Source: Batkoa obscura (lineage: Eukaryota; Entomophthoromycota; Entomophthoromycetes; Entomophthorales; Batkoaceae). Taken from it: a stretch of DNA of 64,000 bases. The notes below the pieces were generated by a model that saw nothing but the letters and a program-made list of their open reading frames with translations, was not told where the DNA came from and ran no database searches. The stretch's first letter is position 1. Every line of letters starts with the position of its first letter. This document shows positions 1-11,498 of this stretch, in pieces. Location of the stretch: contig JASVEC010000029.1 in NCBI GenBank assembly GCA_030770535.1, forward strand, positions 310,001 to 374,000, read 5' to 3'. A program made the translations under genes and the position numbers.

Positions 1-19
1 ATAAAAAATAAAAAATAGA

Positions 20-450
20 ATTAATTTGCATCCTTTGTTTATTATGAAAGTAACAATAAAACTATCATGAACTAAGCTAAACAAGGGCACAGTTAATAGT
101 TCTTTAACTAAGATGACTGTAGAATCATTATCAAATATTGAAACTGATTTATAAACAAAAGAGGTAGAGCATTGATCAAGTTTTGTTATTCCTTTATTAC
201 ATTCACTCGCTTTTGATTTATTGAATGCATTCCAAACCATTTTTTGACATGATTACATATCACATTCAACAGAACATGCAGTATCAAAAGTATATTTTAC
301 ACCTTTGACCCCAATATTGTAAGCAAATATTTCATTGGGATTGATTTCACCACTCCTTGTATTACGTAATGCATTTGCAAATTCATCATGTTCTCATGAT
401 TTAAATTGACCAATACATTCTTCAGTCCCAAATAAATACGTCTTTGGCTT
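20..450 (-). pseudogene. Broken gene of unknown family
   Basis: Read on the minus strand, one frame stays protein-like for about 140 codons. It contains several cysteines (for example FDTACSVEC, SECNK, LDQCS) and a hydrophobic C-terminal stretch. It is interrupted by at least two in-frame breaks and has no credible start inside the window. I do not recognise the family. The even spacing of cysteines would fit a formerly secreted protein, but that is inference. It may continue to the left of the window. Confidence 0.35.
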
Positions 451-719
451 ATTATTCTATTATATTGTATCCTTATTACTGGCTCTTTTAGTAAGATACA
501 TGTCAGATGTAAAGCTTAATAAAGTTAAAGAGTAAGGTATAGCTTGTTTTAAGACATTGCTATTAAAGATTAAATTGATATAATATAATGTGTACACCAG
601 GTAAGTTTACAACTTTAGGTTTTTTTAAAATAGCTATGGGTTTAGAGGGGGTTTTTATAATGGTTGAGTATTGTTGGCCAAGAAGTCAAATGACAACATC
701 TACTTTCATTTAGAATATG

Positions 720-1060
720 GAACACGGTGATAACAAATTAGTTTAAAGTCTAATGTTTTTAAGGCCAAATTTAATAGATTTTTATTCAATTAGACTACTA
801 AATAATATTTAAAAGGTAAATGTAAATTGTCACAGTGTTCAAGATAATAAACACCTTCTTTAAACCAAAAATAAAATGTTACTTTTTTTATTTTTTTTAT
901 TTTTAGTATGCAACACAATAGCAATAAGTTGATTTAAATTCTACTGTTTTTAAGGACAAGTTTGACTAATTTTTATTCAATTAAATCATTGAATCATTTC
1001 TAAACGTAAACATAAATAAAACATTGTTCGACATAATAGATATCTTCCTTAACTGAAGAG
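720..1060. repeat. Diverged tandem direct repeat, two ~145-bp copies
   Basis: Positions about 720-866 and 911-1060 are two diverged copies in the same orientation. Both run through 'TTTTTAAGG', 'TTTTTATTCAATTA' and end in a CTTCCTTAA/CTTCTTTAA-like box. The offset is about 192 bp. No coding potential is visible. The rest of 450-2136 is A/T-rich with no gene I can support, apart from a MITE fragment near 1311. Confidence 0.5.
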
Positions 1061-1310
1061 TCAGGGCTCTATTCCTTAGGTAGGTATATGAAGTACGTTC
1101 AATATCCTGTAGTCTCATTTAATAACCTGTAGAATTATTCGTTTGTTATTCATAAGTTTGTTATGGTTGTTAGTTGTCCTCCTGTACTTTGATTATGATG
1201 TTCGTTGTACGTTACTAATTAGAAGTCTCTTTCTGATTCCGAATAAGTCATTAAATTGATTATAAATAAACACTGCTATAAGCAAGTATTTCTAAAAAAA
1301 AGGTAATAAA

Positions 1311-1371
1311 TATGGGGGTACCTTCTTTTGATTTCATCACTTTTTCGATTTTTCAAGTGCTATTTGAGTAG
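1311..1371 (-). mobile_element. Partial MITE (TATGGGG family)
   Basis: Matches about the first 60 bp of the reverse-orientation family consensus: TATGGGGGT end, then GATTTCATCACTTTTTC, then AGTGCTATTTGAG. The other terminus is missing or unrecognisable. Confidence 0.5.
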
Positions 1372-2136
1372 AAATGAACTTTGATTATTATTTTCTTTTA
1401 CTTTTTATTAAAAAGCACTAATTTTGAATGTTCTATTGACAACAATAATAAATAGCTATTTTGAATAATAAATTTAAAGAATTCGGCTATTAATGAAGAG
1501 CTTTGGAAGGAAAAGAACTGAGTTTGATAATTTTTTTGTTTCAAAATAGTGATTAAATTTTTTTTAATAATGTTTGAGATATTAAATTTCAGAAATTAAT
1601 ATAATAAAATTTAATATTCAAAAAAGGATTTTAATAACAGTAGAATTACCAGTAACTAATGAATTGGAGATTTGAATTATTTAATTAGAACTTGAATTAA
1701 AATAAAATAGGATTCAAAGATGAAAAAAAAAGTTGACAAAAAGAAAGTATATTAAGAAAGATACTTAGTGAAATGAATAGGGCTACCAATTGTTATAAAT
1801 GTTTCTGGGGTCTTAAAAGTTTTGAATGTGGTTTTTTAATAGCATATTATATACACTCTATGAAATAAATTTATCTTATTTCTAGACATCTTTCGAATTA
1901 CAAAAAGATACGTCTTATAAATGATAATAAAAATAGCTATTGAATTTGAAAAAATTTTAAATTTTGAATAAAACAAAATAAATTGAACTTTTCAAAATTT
2001 CAATAAAATGTTTTTAATTAGCTTGTCCATTTCTTATGTAACATAAGATTTAAAAAATTAGAATGAAACACCAAAACAATTAAAACAAATTTTCATCAAA
2101 TTTTAAACCAAAACTTTTTTATTCAAAATCTAAAAA

Positions 2137-2508
2137 ATGACCACCCCAATCAACGAACCATATATTTACAAAATTTACAAACAAAATGAAGTCTCCCATC
2201 AAGATTTCAACAACAACTCTGATTCCTTAGTTTTAACTTCCTTAGATGAATCCTCAGGTTATATTCATTTATGTACTAAACAACAAATTTCTGGTGTATT
2301 AACTCGATTTTATAAAGATGTAAAGGATTTAGTAATTTTGAAATTATCAACTAAGGATTTAAACCAAGATAAATTAAAATATGAACCAGTTATAGAGAAT
2401 AATACCACTCATTATTTTCCTCATTACTACAATAGTATATCTTTTAATAATATTGAAAAAGCTTTTAAATTAGATAACGTTAATCAATTAGATTTAAATA
2501 ATTTTTAA
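2137..2508 (+). CDS. DUF952 family protein
   Basis: Intact intronless 123-residue protein. It has the DUF952 pattern: an IYKIYK start, then LTSLDESSGYIHLCTKQQI (the family's TSLD..GFIHLST.EQ motif, residues about 33-52), then FYKDVKDLVILKL, a conserved acidic YEPV and a final FPHYYN corresponding to FPHLY. The length is typical of the family. DUF952 proteins are small, soluble and widespread, and their biochemical role is unassigned. The start is the first ATG after an A/T-rich leader. It converges on the Mil1-like gene, with under 80 bp between stop codons. The family call is firm; the function is unknown. Confidence 0.85.
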   Translation: MTTPINEPYIYKIYKQNEVSHQDFNNNSDSLVLTSLDESSGYIHLCTKQQISGVLTRFYKDVKDLVILKLSTKDLNQDKLKYEPVIENNTTHYFPHYYNSISFNNIEKAFKLDNVNQLDLNNF

Positions 2509-2585
2509 ATAATAAAAATAATAAAATATTCTAGTTCATTTATTTCATATAATCTTTATTTGTATTTAAAATTTATACCCAACAC

Positions 2586-5500
2586 TTAAAAAGTAAATGT
2601 TGTTTCAAATAATGTTTCTGGTACTACATCGCTTTCAAACTCATTAATTTGGAAGCCCAATTTATTTAGAATTGTAGGTATTTGATTAATATAATCTAAA
2701 TGACCTTCTACAATTTCAGATAAATCCACACTTTCAATAATAGTATTATTTTTGATATTTAAACTATTCTCTTTCATTTTCATTAAGTTGGTAGCTTCAT
2801 AGGTGGTCATGGTGGTATCTAAATACTCAATATCGGATTTACTTGAATCTGAATCTAATATTTCATCTTCTTCACCTTCATTGTCTTCTTCATTTGATAG
2901 TTCTTCTTTCCAATATTTAATTAAATCAATATTTCCAGCTACTGATTGACCATAACTTAAACCACGATGTAAAAAGGAAAGGATCCAATCTTGTTCAATA
3001 TAGCCATTAATAAATCTACCAGAAATTAAAGTTCTAACAGCCTTCCATCGCTTTTTGTCACAAGTAATTGGAGCTCCTAACAATATTACATTTTCAATGA
3101 TATCAAATAATTGAAAATTATTTTCGGAGCGTAATAATAATTCTTCTAAACAATAAAAGATTACTCTTGCTCCTAATGAAAATCCAATTAAATTAACAGG
3201 TCGATGACCTTGTGCATAATTAATTAATGCATCTGCTAATATTAATCCTGCTTTTTTACTTCTATCTAAACCTAAAGACCATGGATTATCTAATATACTA
3301 CCAGCTTGTAGAATAGTTAACGGCCAAGCAATAGAAGCCACTAATCCATTTAAGATTGTTTTTTTTAATACTTCATTTGTAGCAATGCCAATAACAGAAG
3401 TAGCTAACAAACTATTTAATGCTTGACCAATTGATAATAGTATCTCTGTTTCATATTTTAAACAATACATATCTCCTTCTTTTAGTTTTTTCCATGGTGA
3501 AATTAAATCTTCTTCGGATTTTAACCACCCACTTATACCAATAGTTACATTTAAGGATCGTCTTTTTAATTCATTTTTTTTGATTAATGGTAAAAATGTG
3601 AATTCTTTTATACTTCCAATTCTTCTAGATACTCTATATCCTGCTAACCCTGCACCAGTAGCACCAAATAAAGAGGTTACTAAAGCAATACCACTTGTAC
3701 CTGCTAATAAGGAAGAGGCACCAAACACTGCTCCCATATAAGGTAATACTAATGGAGCAGCTAAACCACCTGTTACAGCTAAAGCAACACCACCTCCAAT
3801 AGCCCCTAAAGAAGTCCACGCCCAACGCGAAGTTTTAGATTGATTTTCTCGATGTGTTATTTGATTTTCTGAATTTTTATTAAAATCATTAATTTCTTGA
3901 TTAAACAAATCTAAAGCTAGAGGGATTTCTAATTCATTTAGATAGTCATTTATTGTCACATTTAATTTATTGCCCATTAGTATTAAAAAATGTCTTGTTT
4001 TATTGTCATAATTACCATCTTTAATTAAAGAGATTAACAATTGTAATAAGATGGATCTACTTAAATTGATATCTTCTTTAAATAATATTAATATTAAATT
4101 AAAATCAATTTCAAATTCTAAATCCTCCGGTTCTAAACTCAATCCTATATAAAATTAAATTAAATTAAATAAATAACTAAATTAATATAATAAACTTACC
4201 TTCCTTAGCAAATAATTGTTTTGCTGCATTAATGATATTTCCTTGCCATTTTTCCCAGGCCATAAAATAATTTTTTTTAATATTAGCATTAGAAATAGCC
4301 CCTTCAAATTCTCTAAATAGGCTAAAATAAGCTATGCTTTCTTGATAAATAAAACATTGCAATGGTATATAACATTCTTCTGGTATTTCAATTTGTAAAT
4401 ATTTTAAATATTCTTTATTATTTTCTATTATTTCATTTTCTTCTTCTGAATTGATTACATCTTCATAATATAAACTGGTAATGTCATGTAATTGATCTTC
4501 ACTTACGTTACTTAATTGTGCTTTTTTATGCTGTTGGATTTCTTTATTCATACTGTTATTTGAAATAGTATTGGTATCCCTACTATTTGTCATAGCAGTA
4601 GTGTTGTCTAATATATTATTATTATTATTTACATCGTTGTTGATGCTACTGTCTAACATAATATTTCTGTTTAGTACATTATCATCCATTGAAGTATTAT
4701 CATGTGTTATAATATTCTTATCTAATTTGATGCCATCATTAATGACTTTACGATATACTGTATTTTCACTTGATAGAATACTATCCTCTAATATAGTATT
4801 ATTAGTATTCTTGCATATATTACCGCTAATTTCCTGCAAGGGATTATTATTATTGAATATAGTATCGTTATCAACAATCTTATTGATTAATTTAGTATTA
4901 TCATTATACAATACAACATTATCTTTATAACTCTGATTATTATTTGAACTAGTAACTTCATCATCCTTAACTTTATCATCTTTTAGTTCAGTGATGTTAT
5001 TATCCAATACAACACGATCATTACTTAATCCATCTTCTTTGTTATTCACTAATTTAGCACTGTTATCGTTTTCTAATATACTATCTACATTATTATCATC
5101 CAATACGATATTTTTATTTGTCACATTATCTTCCTTAATAACTCCTTTATCTAAAGTGTCATTATCCTCCAATATAATGCTATCATTTTCCTTTTTCTCC
5201 CACTCGGAAATTATCTTATTATCCTCCTCTTCTTCCTCTTGATTGATAATAAAACTACTACTATGTCCACTGATCAACCCTTCTTCTAACTTACTTTTCT
5301 CATCAAAAAAGGAGGAAGATACTCCACTTTTATCATTCAAAAATGAATTCTCATTTAACAAAACATCACCTCCTAATAAATGAGATGTTGATAAAATATC
5401 ATTTCCATTCTCATTGAATTGAAGGTTACCACTAGGATCGCTTTCACTCATTGAATATTCAGATAATATCATACTATTATCTGCTGTTAAAAAAGAACTT

Positions 5501-6464
5501 CTTTTATTATTATCAGTTGCTAAATGATTTACAATTTCTTCTTCCGAACTCCAAACAGGGTCTTTCAATTGTATGGAAAGGTCATCAATTGTACCATTAC
5601 TTATTAAATTTTGGATATCATCCTCTTGATTTGTTGTTAGTGTTAAAGCTTCTTCTTTTGTTGATAAAATAGGTTCAGCATTTTTAATACCATTATCTTC
5701 CACTTCTTGAGTCTCTTCTTTATTATTTATAGTATCGAACCCTTCTTCAATTAAATTAATAGATTCCTCATGTTGACTATCTAGATTACTTTCGTTTTTA
5801 TTTACCTGTTGTATATCTTTCAAACTATTTACATTATTAAGACCTTCTTTTGTTAAATCAATCAGCTCATTATTCTTAATAGTAATGTTCTCTTCTTCTT
5901 TCACTATATCATTGGAACCTTCTTTTATTAAATCTTTCGATTCTAGATCACCAATATTCATATTATCAAACTGGTGCTTTATTAAATCTACAGATTCATT
6001 AGTATCCATACCAATATTCCCTCCAATTTTAACTTCTTCTTCTTTTTTTTTCAATAATTCAAGAGGCTCATCAGTTTCAATAATACTATTATCCATCAAC
6101 TTACTTTCTTTTATATTAGTCCCATCATCCTTCTTTTCCTTCACTTGATCCAATTCCCTACTTTTACTTTTTAAACCAGGCTCCCATCGATTACCCCATT
6201 TTTTTAATTTGTCTAAATTAACAATATTAATACTATTATTAATACAATTAGATTAAATTATGAATAATACTTACCATAATTCAAAGAACTTCTCTTTAGT
6301 TTTGATTCCGTATTAATAATGTTTGAGGTGACTTGATTAAATGAACTTCGCTTTAATTTGATATCATTAGAAGTAGGAGAGGGAGGAGGATCAGAGATGG
6401 ATTTTTCACTCTCGAATTTGTTGCGTAATTCTAATATTCGACTTGTGCGATTCTCTTTTTTCAT
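2586..6464 (-). CDS. Mil1/TMCO4 (DUF726) family alpha/beta-hydrolase-fold protein
   Basis: Three exons (6464-6275, 6212-4200, 4144-2586) give 1253 aa; both introns (62 and 55 nt) keep frame. The first ~640 residues are disordered, rich in Asn, Asp, Glu and Ile, with degenerate ILDDN/VLDNN-type repeats. The C-terminal ~520 residues are the DUF726 domain: a glycine/alanine-rich hydrophobic hairpin (about 847-900, GGGVALAVTGGLAAP and following), then GISGWL and the nucleophile elbow GFSLGARV with Ser about 1057. Yeast Mil1 (YFL034W) binds the clathrin adaptor AP-1; human TMCO4 is the relative. A role at Golgi/endosome membranes is inferred from them. The long N-terminal extension is unusual and may carry adaptor-binding or phosphorylation sites. 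Confidence 0.85.
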
Positions 6465-6665
6465 GAGGGATATTGATGTATTGGAAGTTATACAAAAGAT
6501 GTTTTTTTAAATAAATTTGAAATAATAATTCTTTGATTCTTCAACTTACCAATTAAAATCTTTGAATTTTAAAAAAAAAATTTGGTGGCTTAAAATAACT
6601 AAAAATTTTATTTTTAATGACTAGAATTTCAATTTCAATTTATTTAATCTTTAAAATAAGCAGTC

Positions 6666-8344
6666 ATGAATTTCAATTCAATAAAGTTATTATTATTCTT
6701 TCATCTGTCTTTGATCAACGCTGTTAATATTTTTGAGTTACCAAGTAATTAATCAAATATAATGATATTGATGGAAATAAAATATAATGACCTATTTTTA
6801 TTAAAACTTAGTTGTATTATGGCATGGTATGGGAGATAGTTATAATAATCCGGATTCGTAAGTGATAATAAAATCCATAATAAATAATATGATAACTGAA
6901 TAATTATTTTTCACTAATAAGGATGCAACGATTAATAAAAATCATTAATCGAGTCTCCCCAAATACCTTTGTTCATTCAGTGTATCTTGATCAACAAACA
7001 AACAAAGATAGAGATGCTGGATTTTTTGGGAATTTAAATGAACAAGTGGGTACTTTTTCTCTTTTTTTTCTTTTTTTTCTTTTTTTTCTTCTATTTTTTA
7101 TAATACTATATGTTGATGATAATAATAAATCTAGATCCCCTTTGTTTGTCATCAATTAAATAGTATAGCTGAATTAAAAAACGGGTTTAATGCCATTGGA
7201 TTATCTCAAGTGAGTTGAAATAATTATATAAAATTAAGCTAATATTTTAATATTTTATCAAAAAAATAAGGGTGGCTTGTTTCTTCGCTCAGCTTTACAA
7301 AGGTGTCCCAAACTTAAGATTTTTAATTTAATTACTTTAGGTTCTCCTCATAGTGGTAAGCAGTTTATTATTTTATTTAGCTTTATATTGTTTTATTTTA
7401 ATAGCATACAATAGAATGACAACGGAAAAATTTACTAATAAATTAATATTTGAATCACTTTTAGGCGTTTCCTTTGCGCCTGGATGCGATAAAAATCTAG
7501 ATACCATAAAATGTCGATGGATTAACTATTTGATGCGTAATGGAGCTTATTCTTATTATATTAGAAATCATATCATTCAAGCTCAATATGTCAAAGTAAG
7601 TTTACTATTTTTTATAGTTTATTAAGTTGATGATGGAAATTAATGAATACTTTTAATTTATAATAGGATCCAACGCAATATGAAACTTATTTAAAATATA
7701 ATTCATTTCTTCCTGACGTTAATAATGAATTAAAAGTAAGTTATTTTATAGAATTAAAAGAAATATTTATTTATTTATTTATTATAATAGGTTAAAAATC
7801 AAACTTATTTCAATCAATTAATAAATTTAAATAAATTAATTTTGTTTAAATTTGAAAAAGATACAATCTTAATTCCTAAAGATACTGCGGTAAATTTTAA
7901 TTTATAAGTTTATTACATATTGTAACTAATGATAATTAATTAATAAACTTAATAGTGGTTTTCTACTTATGAATCAAATAATCCTAATTTAATTAAATTA
8001 GAAGATCAAATAAGTTATAAAGAGGTAAGTAGAATATACTAAAATAACACAGTCCAATTCAATACTAATTTAATAAAATAAATTAGAATTGGCTTGGTTT
8101 AAAAACATTAAAAGAAAAAAATAAATTATTCTTTTTTACTGCTCCTTTTGAACATGTAAGTTATTATTTTTCATTATATTTTATTGAATTCATTTAAATA
8201 ACCTCAATTCCTGTCTCTTAGATGCAATTCACAGAAGATTATTTTATTCATTCGGTTTTACCTCATGTATTAAATATTACTATTACTTTCACTAAATCCA
8301 CTAATATAATTTTAAATCTTCATCAAAAACCATTTAAATCATAA
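6666..8344 (+). CDS. PPT1: Palmitoyl-protein thioesterase (PPT1-like), 11 exons
   Basis: Exons 6666-6744, 6813-6858, 6922-7045, 7135-7209, 7271-7355, 7465-7595, 7667-7735, 7791-7889, 7956-8024, 8087-8155 and 8222-8344 join in frame to 322 aa. A hydrophobic signal peptide (about residues 1-20) is followed by the oxyanion-region motif VLWHGMGDS, the nucleophile elbow GLSQGGLFLR, GSPHSGVSFAPGCD, and near the C-terminus FEHMQF carrying the catalytic His. Length and motif order match lysosomal/vacuolar PPT1, which removes fatty acids from S-acylated cysteines during protein turnover. The third intron contains a long TTTTTTTTC-type pyrimidine run; its acceptor (after 7134) was chosen because it restores the conserved VC-QL segment. 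No breaks are seen. Confidence 0.88.
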
Positions 8345-8406
8345 TAAATTAAATAAAAAGTGATAACTTTAACATATTCATTTAATTAATATATTTATTT
8401 AATTGT

Positions 8407-10048
8407 TTATTTTGTATATCTTTTACAAAATTGTTCAATACGAAGATAAGCTTCTTTAAGTTGTTCTGGTGGAGCTGTAATAACTACACGGAAATAATTA
8501 GGATATCTAAAACATTTACCGGGTAAACAGAAGACCGATTCTTCAGCCATTAATTTTTCAGTAAATTGGACATCATCTGAAATTCCATTTAATTTAGTAG
8601 TATCAATACCAACCATCATATACATAGCACCTTGAGGTTCAATGACATGAAGACCAGGGATATTCGATAATATTTCATGACTAATTTTAACATTATGTTC
8701 TAATGCTTTAATTGTATCTTGATAAAATTCTTCTGGTGTGTTATGTAAGATATCGGGTAAGGCAGCTTGAATTAATGTATTCGAACCAATAATTAATTGA
8801 GATAAACTAATTAAGGCTTTACGAACCTAAATAAAGATAAAAAATTCAATTAATACTTGGAATTATTTTATCCCAAAATATTTTACCTCTTCAAGTAATC
8901 CATTTCTATCATGAACCATAGCCCACCCTACTCTCCATCCTGGAACCAAATATTTCTTAGCAATACCACCAACCGCAACAACTGGAACTTCACTAGTTAA
9001 GGAAGCAATAGGATAAAATTGATTTCCTTCAAATACCATATCACAATAAATTTCATCAGCAATAATAGGTACCCGATGTTTTTCACACACTTTTAATATT
9101 TCTATTAAATGTTCTTTACTAAACACAGAACCGCAGGGGTTGGAAGGACTATTAATGACAAGGGTTAGTATGGGTTGATGAGAGTTAGAAGAGATGGGTT
9201 AATTTAAATGAACTTACTTATTAATTAAAACGGCCCCAGTTTTATTTGTAATTAATTTATCTAATTGTTCTAAATCAATTTCCCATTGTTTTTCTGGCTA
9301 ATTAATTTTAAAATAAACATTATTAATATCGCTTACATAAACAAAACAATTTAAATCAATATTTTTAACTTACTAATAAATCATATTCTTCAACATTAAA
9401 ACCTTTACTTTCTGCAAATGTACGATATAATGAAAAGCCAGGTCTTGGTATTAATAAGGTTTGATCATGATTGATCATGGCACTAACTACTAATTCAAGG
9501 GCACCGGAGCAGCCTGAACCAATGATAATATCCTATTGAAATCTATTAGTAAATAATAAAATAGCTATTCTTTTCAAATACTTACGTTAGCTGTTAATGG
9601 TGAAGTTTCGGTCGAAAATTTATCTGCAATAGCTTGACGAGCATATTCAAAACCTAAAAGAATAAAGAGATAAATCATCTTATTGATAATAAAAATGATA
9701 ATAATTTTTACCATGAGCAGGTGCATAACCATTAGCTTTTGAACTTTTAATAGCTTTAATTAAACTATCTTCAATCGAATCATGTACTTTAAAATTTCCG
9801 AAAACGGTTGGGTCACCTATTAAGAAAATAATCAGTACATTATTAAAATGTTATGATTATTATTAAAACAAATTATAAATATATATAAAATAATATAGCT
9901 TTTATTTACCAATTGATAAACTAATCACTTTTTTTTCTGGATTTGGAGCTACTTTCATACCATCCACAACTTGACGAATTGGATTATAAGTACGTTTAGC
10001 AACCTCTGTAATTTTAATATCCCATGAGTTATTTGCTGGAGCAGTCAT
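8407..10048 (-). CDS. TAT: Tyrosine aminotransferase, 7 exons
   Basis: Exons 10048-9910, 9816-9712, 9653-9586, 9532-9374, 9297-9218, 9148-8887 and 8826-8407 join to 410 aa. Motifs in order match class-I aminotransferase of the TAT subfamily: KRTYNPIRQVVDGMKV, SLSIGDPTVFGN, SGCSGALEL, PRPGFSLY, NPSNPCGSVFSKEHL, ADEIYCDMVF, the PLP-lysine segment GGIAKKYLVPGWRVGW, GAMYMMVGID and FRVVITAP. The enzyme transfers the amino group of tyrosine (and related aromatic residues) to 2-oxoglutarate using PLP. It lacks the N-terminal extension of the human enzyme, so it is probably cytosolic. It is transcribed away from the unknown gene at 10587 across a ~540-bp divergent intergenic region. Confidence 0.93.
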
Positions 10049-10586
10049 CTTTTATTATTATTACTATTATTTTTTACAATATCTAAAATTTCAATTAGAA
10101 TAATAAAGAAATTAAAAAGTGTGAGAATTTAATTGATGTGGATTTTATACGTATTGGAAATTCTCTAGCTTCGAAATCAATAATTAAGAGCTTGATTTTA
10201 ATTGGTTAAGTTTGAATCTGCCCTGACTAAATATTTATTTTTTAATATGAGGTTTCAAGTTCAAGTCAGTGCAGATGGGTTAATATATATCTGATAGTAT
10301 ATAATAAAGCGTTATTGAATCTATTTTTATAATAATAGCAGTATTATTTATTTTATTTATTTTAAGTAATAAATTAAACTAAAATATTTAATTCAGTTGA
10401 TCAATTGAGTAAATTATACAAAAAATATCAGTTTTTCTAATAAAATAATAAAATTTGATGACTTCACCAAGAAATTCCAATTGGAATTTTTAACAGTTAT
10501 AAAAAGTAGCAATTGTTGAACTTTCTAATCTCATTTCTTTCAATTATATTTATTTATTTCCTATTTATTTAATTATTTAAATACAA
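10049..10586. other. Divergent intergenic region
   Basis: This gap separates two divergently transcribed genes, so both promoters probably lie here. It is A/T-rich, with ATTTAATT/ATTTATTT runs and an ATTGG (reverse CCAAT) near 10200. No repeat, RNA gene or ORF of note is seen. Confidence 0.4.
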
Positions 10587-11347
10587 ATGGCTACCGAAAC
10601 AATGAAATTGATTTATAGTCAGATGAAGTATACTAATTTTATAACTAAAGAACAATTAGACTATCTTGTAGATAATGAAAGTAAACAAGAATTAAAAAAA
10701 TATCCAATTTTATTATCTCAATCTTTAAATTGGAGTCAAATGGTAAACTAGTACTATAATATTATAGTCTTTTTTATATTTAATTAACGACCATAATATT
10801 AATTAGGATAGTACCCAAAATTTAAGCACATTGGAAATATTAAAAATGATTGAAAATGGTAATTAAATTATTAAAATTATATAATTCATTCGTTTATTAA
10901 AATTTAGCAAGAGCTTTTTATATTATGCTATTGTATTCTCAATTATCTATTGAAGATTTGATTGATTATTCCAAAGGAGAAAGAGATGCTAGTGTGACTA
11001 GTAATACAAAAATAGAATATTTAGATCATATTAAGTTTCCAGATGAGGTAAATTAATTTCCTATTGTCACATGCTATTATCCTTATAAATATTAACTTTA
11101 TTTATAGTTAATAATATGTGTTCGAATTCAAGATTATACAAAAGAAAAATTAGCTATTGAAGCAATTATTTATTCTTGTAAAAAGAAGAAAATGATGATA
11201 AAAGCAGTAGTGGAACAAACATGTATTGATTTTAAAACTAAAAAGAAAGCTCAATTTTCAAATAATATGTTGCTATTACTAAATAAGGTGGATCAACATT
11301 CCATTCATTTTTTTAAGCATTTTGGAAAGTTAAAATCAAAGTTATAA
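10587..11347 (+). CDS. Unknown 4-exon protein, 195 aa
   Basis: Exons 10587-10742, 10807-10858, 10908-11047 and 11108-11347 join in frame with canonical GT/AG borders to 195 aa. The product is soluble-looking and rich in Lys, Leu and Ile, with a basic patch (CKKKKMMIK) in the last third and helix-like spacing throughout. No signal peptide, membrane segment or known motif stands out. Codon use resembles the neighbours, and the introns are the usual size, so this is very probably a real gene. I do not recognise the family. A short ~10-bp tandem repeat (TTTTGTATTA type) follows it at about 11403-11462. Confidence 0.6.
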
Positions 11348-11402
11348 TTATATATAAAATCATATTTTTATGTGTTTGTTTGTTTTACTTTATTATTTAT
11401 CT

Positions 11403-11462
11403 TGTATTGTTTTATATTATTTTGTATTATTTTGTATTATTTTGTATTGTTTTATATTATTA
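11403..11462. repeat. ~10-bp tandem repeat
   Basis: About six units of a TTGTATTATT / TTATATTATT decamer lie between the convergent unknown gene and the PTR2 transporter. It is non-coding and may sit in overlapping 3' regions. Confidence 0.6.
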
Positions 11463-11498
11463 TTATTGCTGTAATAATATTATTAATAGTAACATCTT

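Noticed and set aside
4571-6148. Long plus-strand ORFs opposite the Mil1-like gene
   Set aside because: They are antisense shadows of the Asn/Asp/Glu repeat region, with Leu/Ser-rich nonsense composition. The minus-strand frame joins properly to conserved exons.
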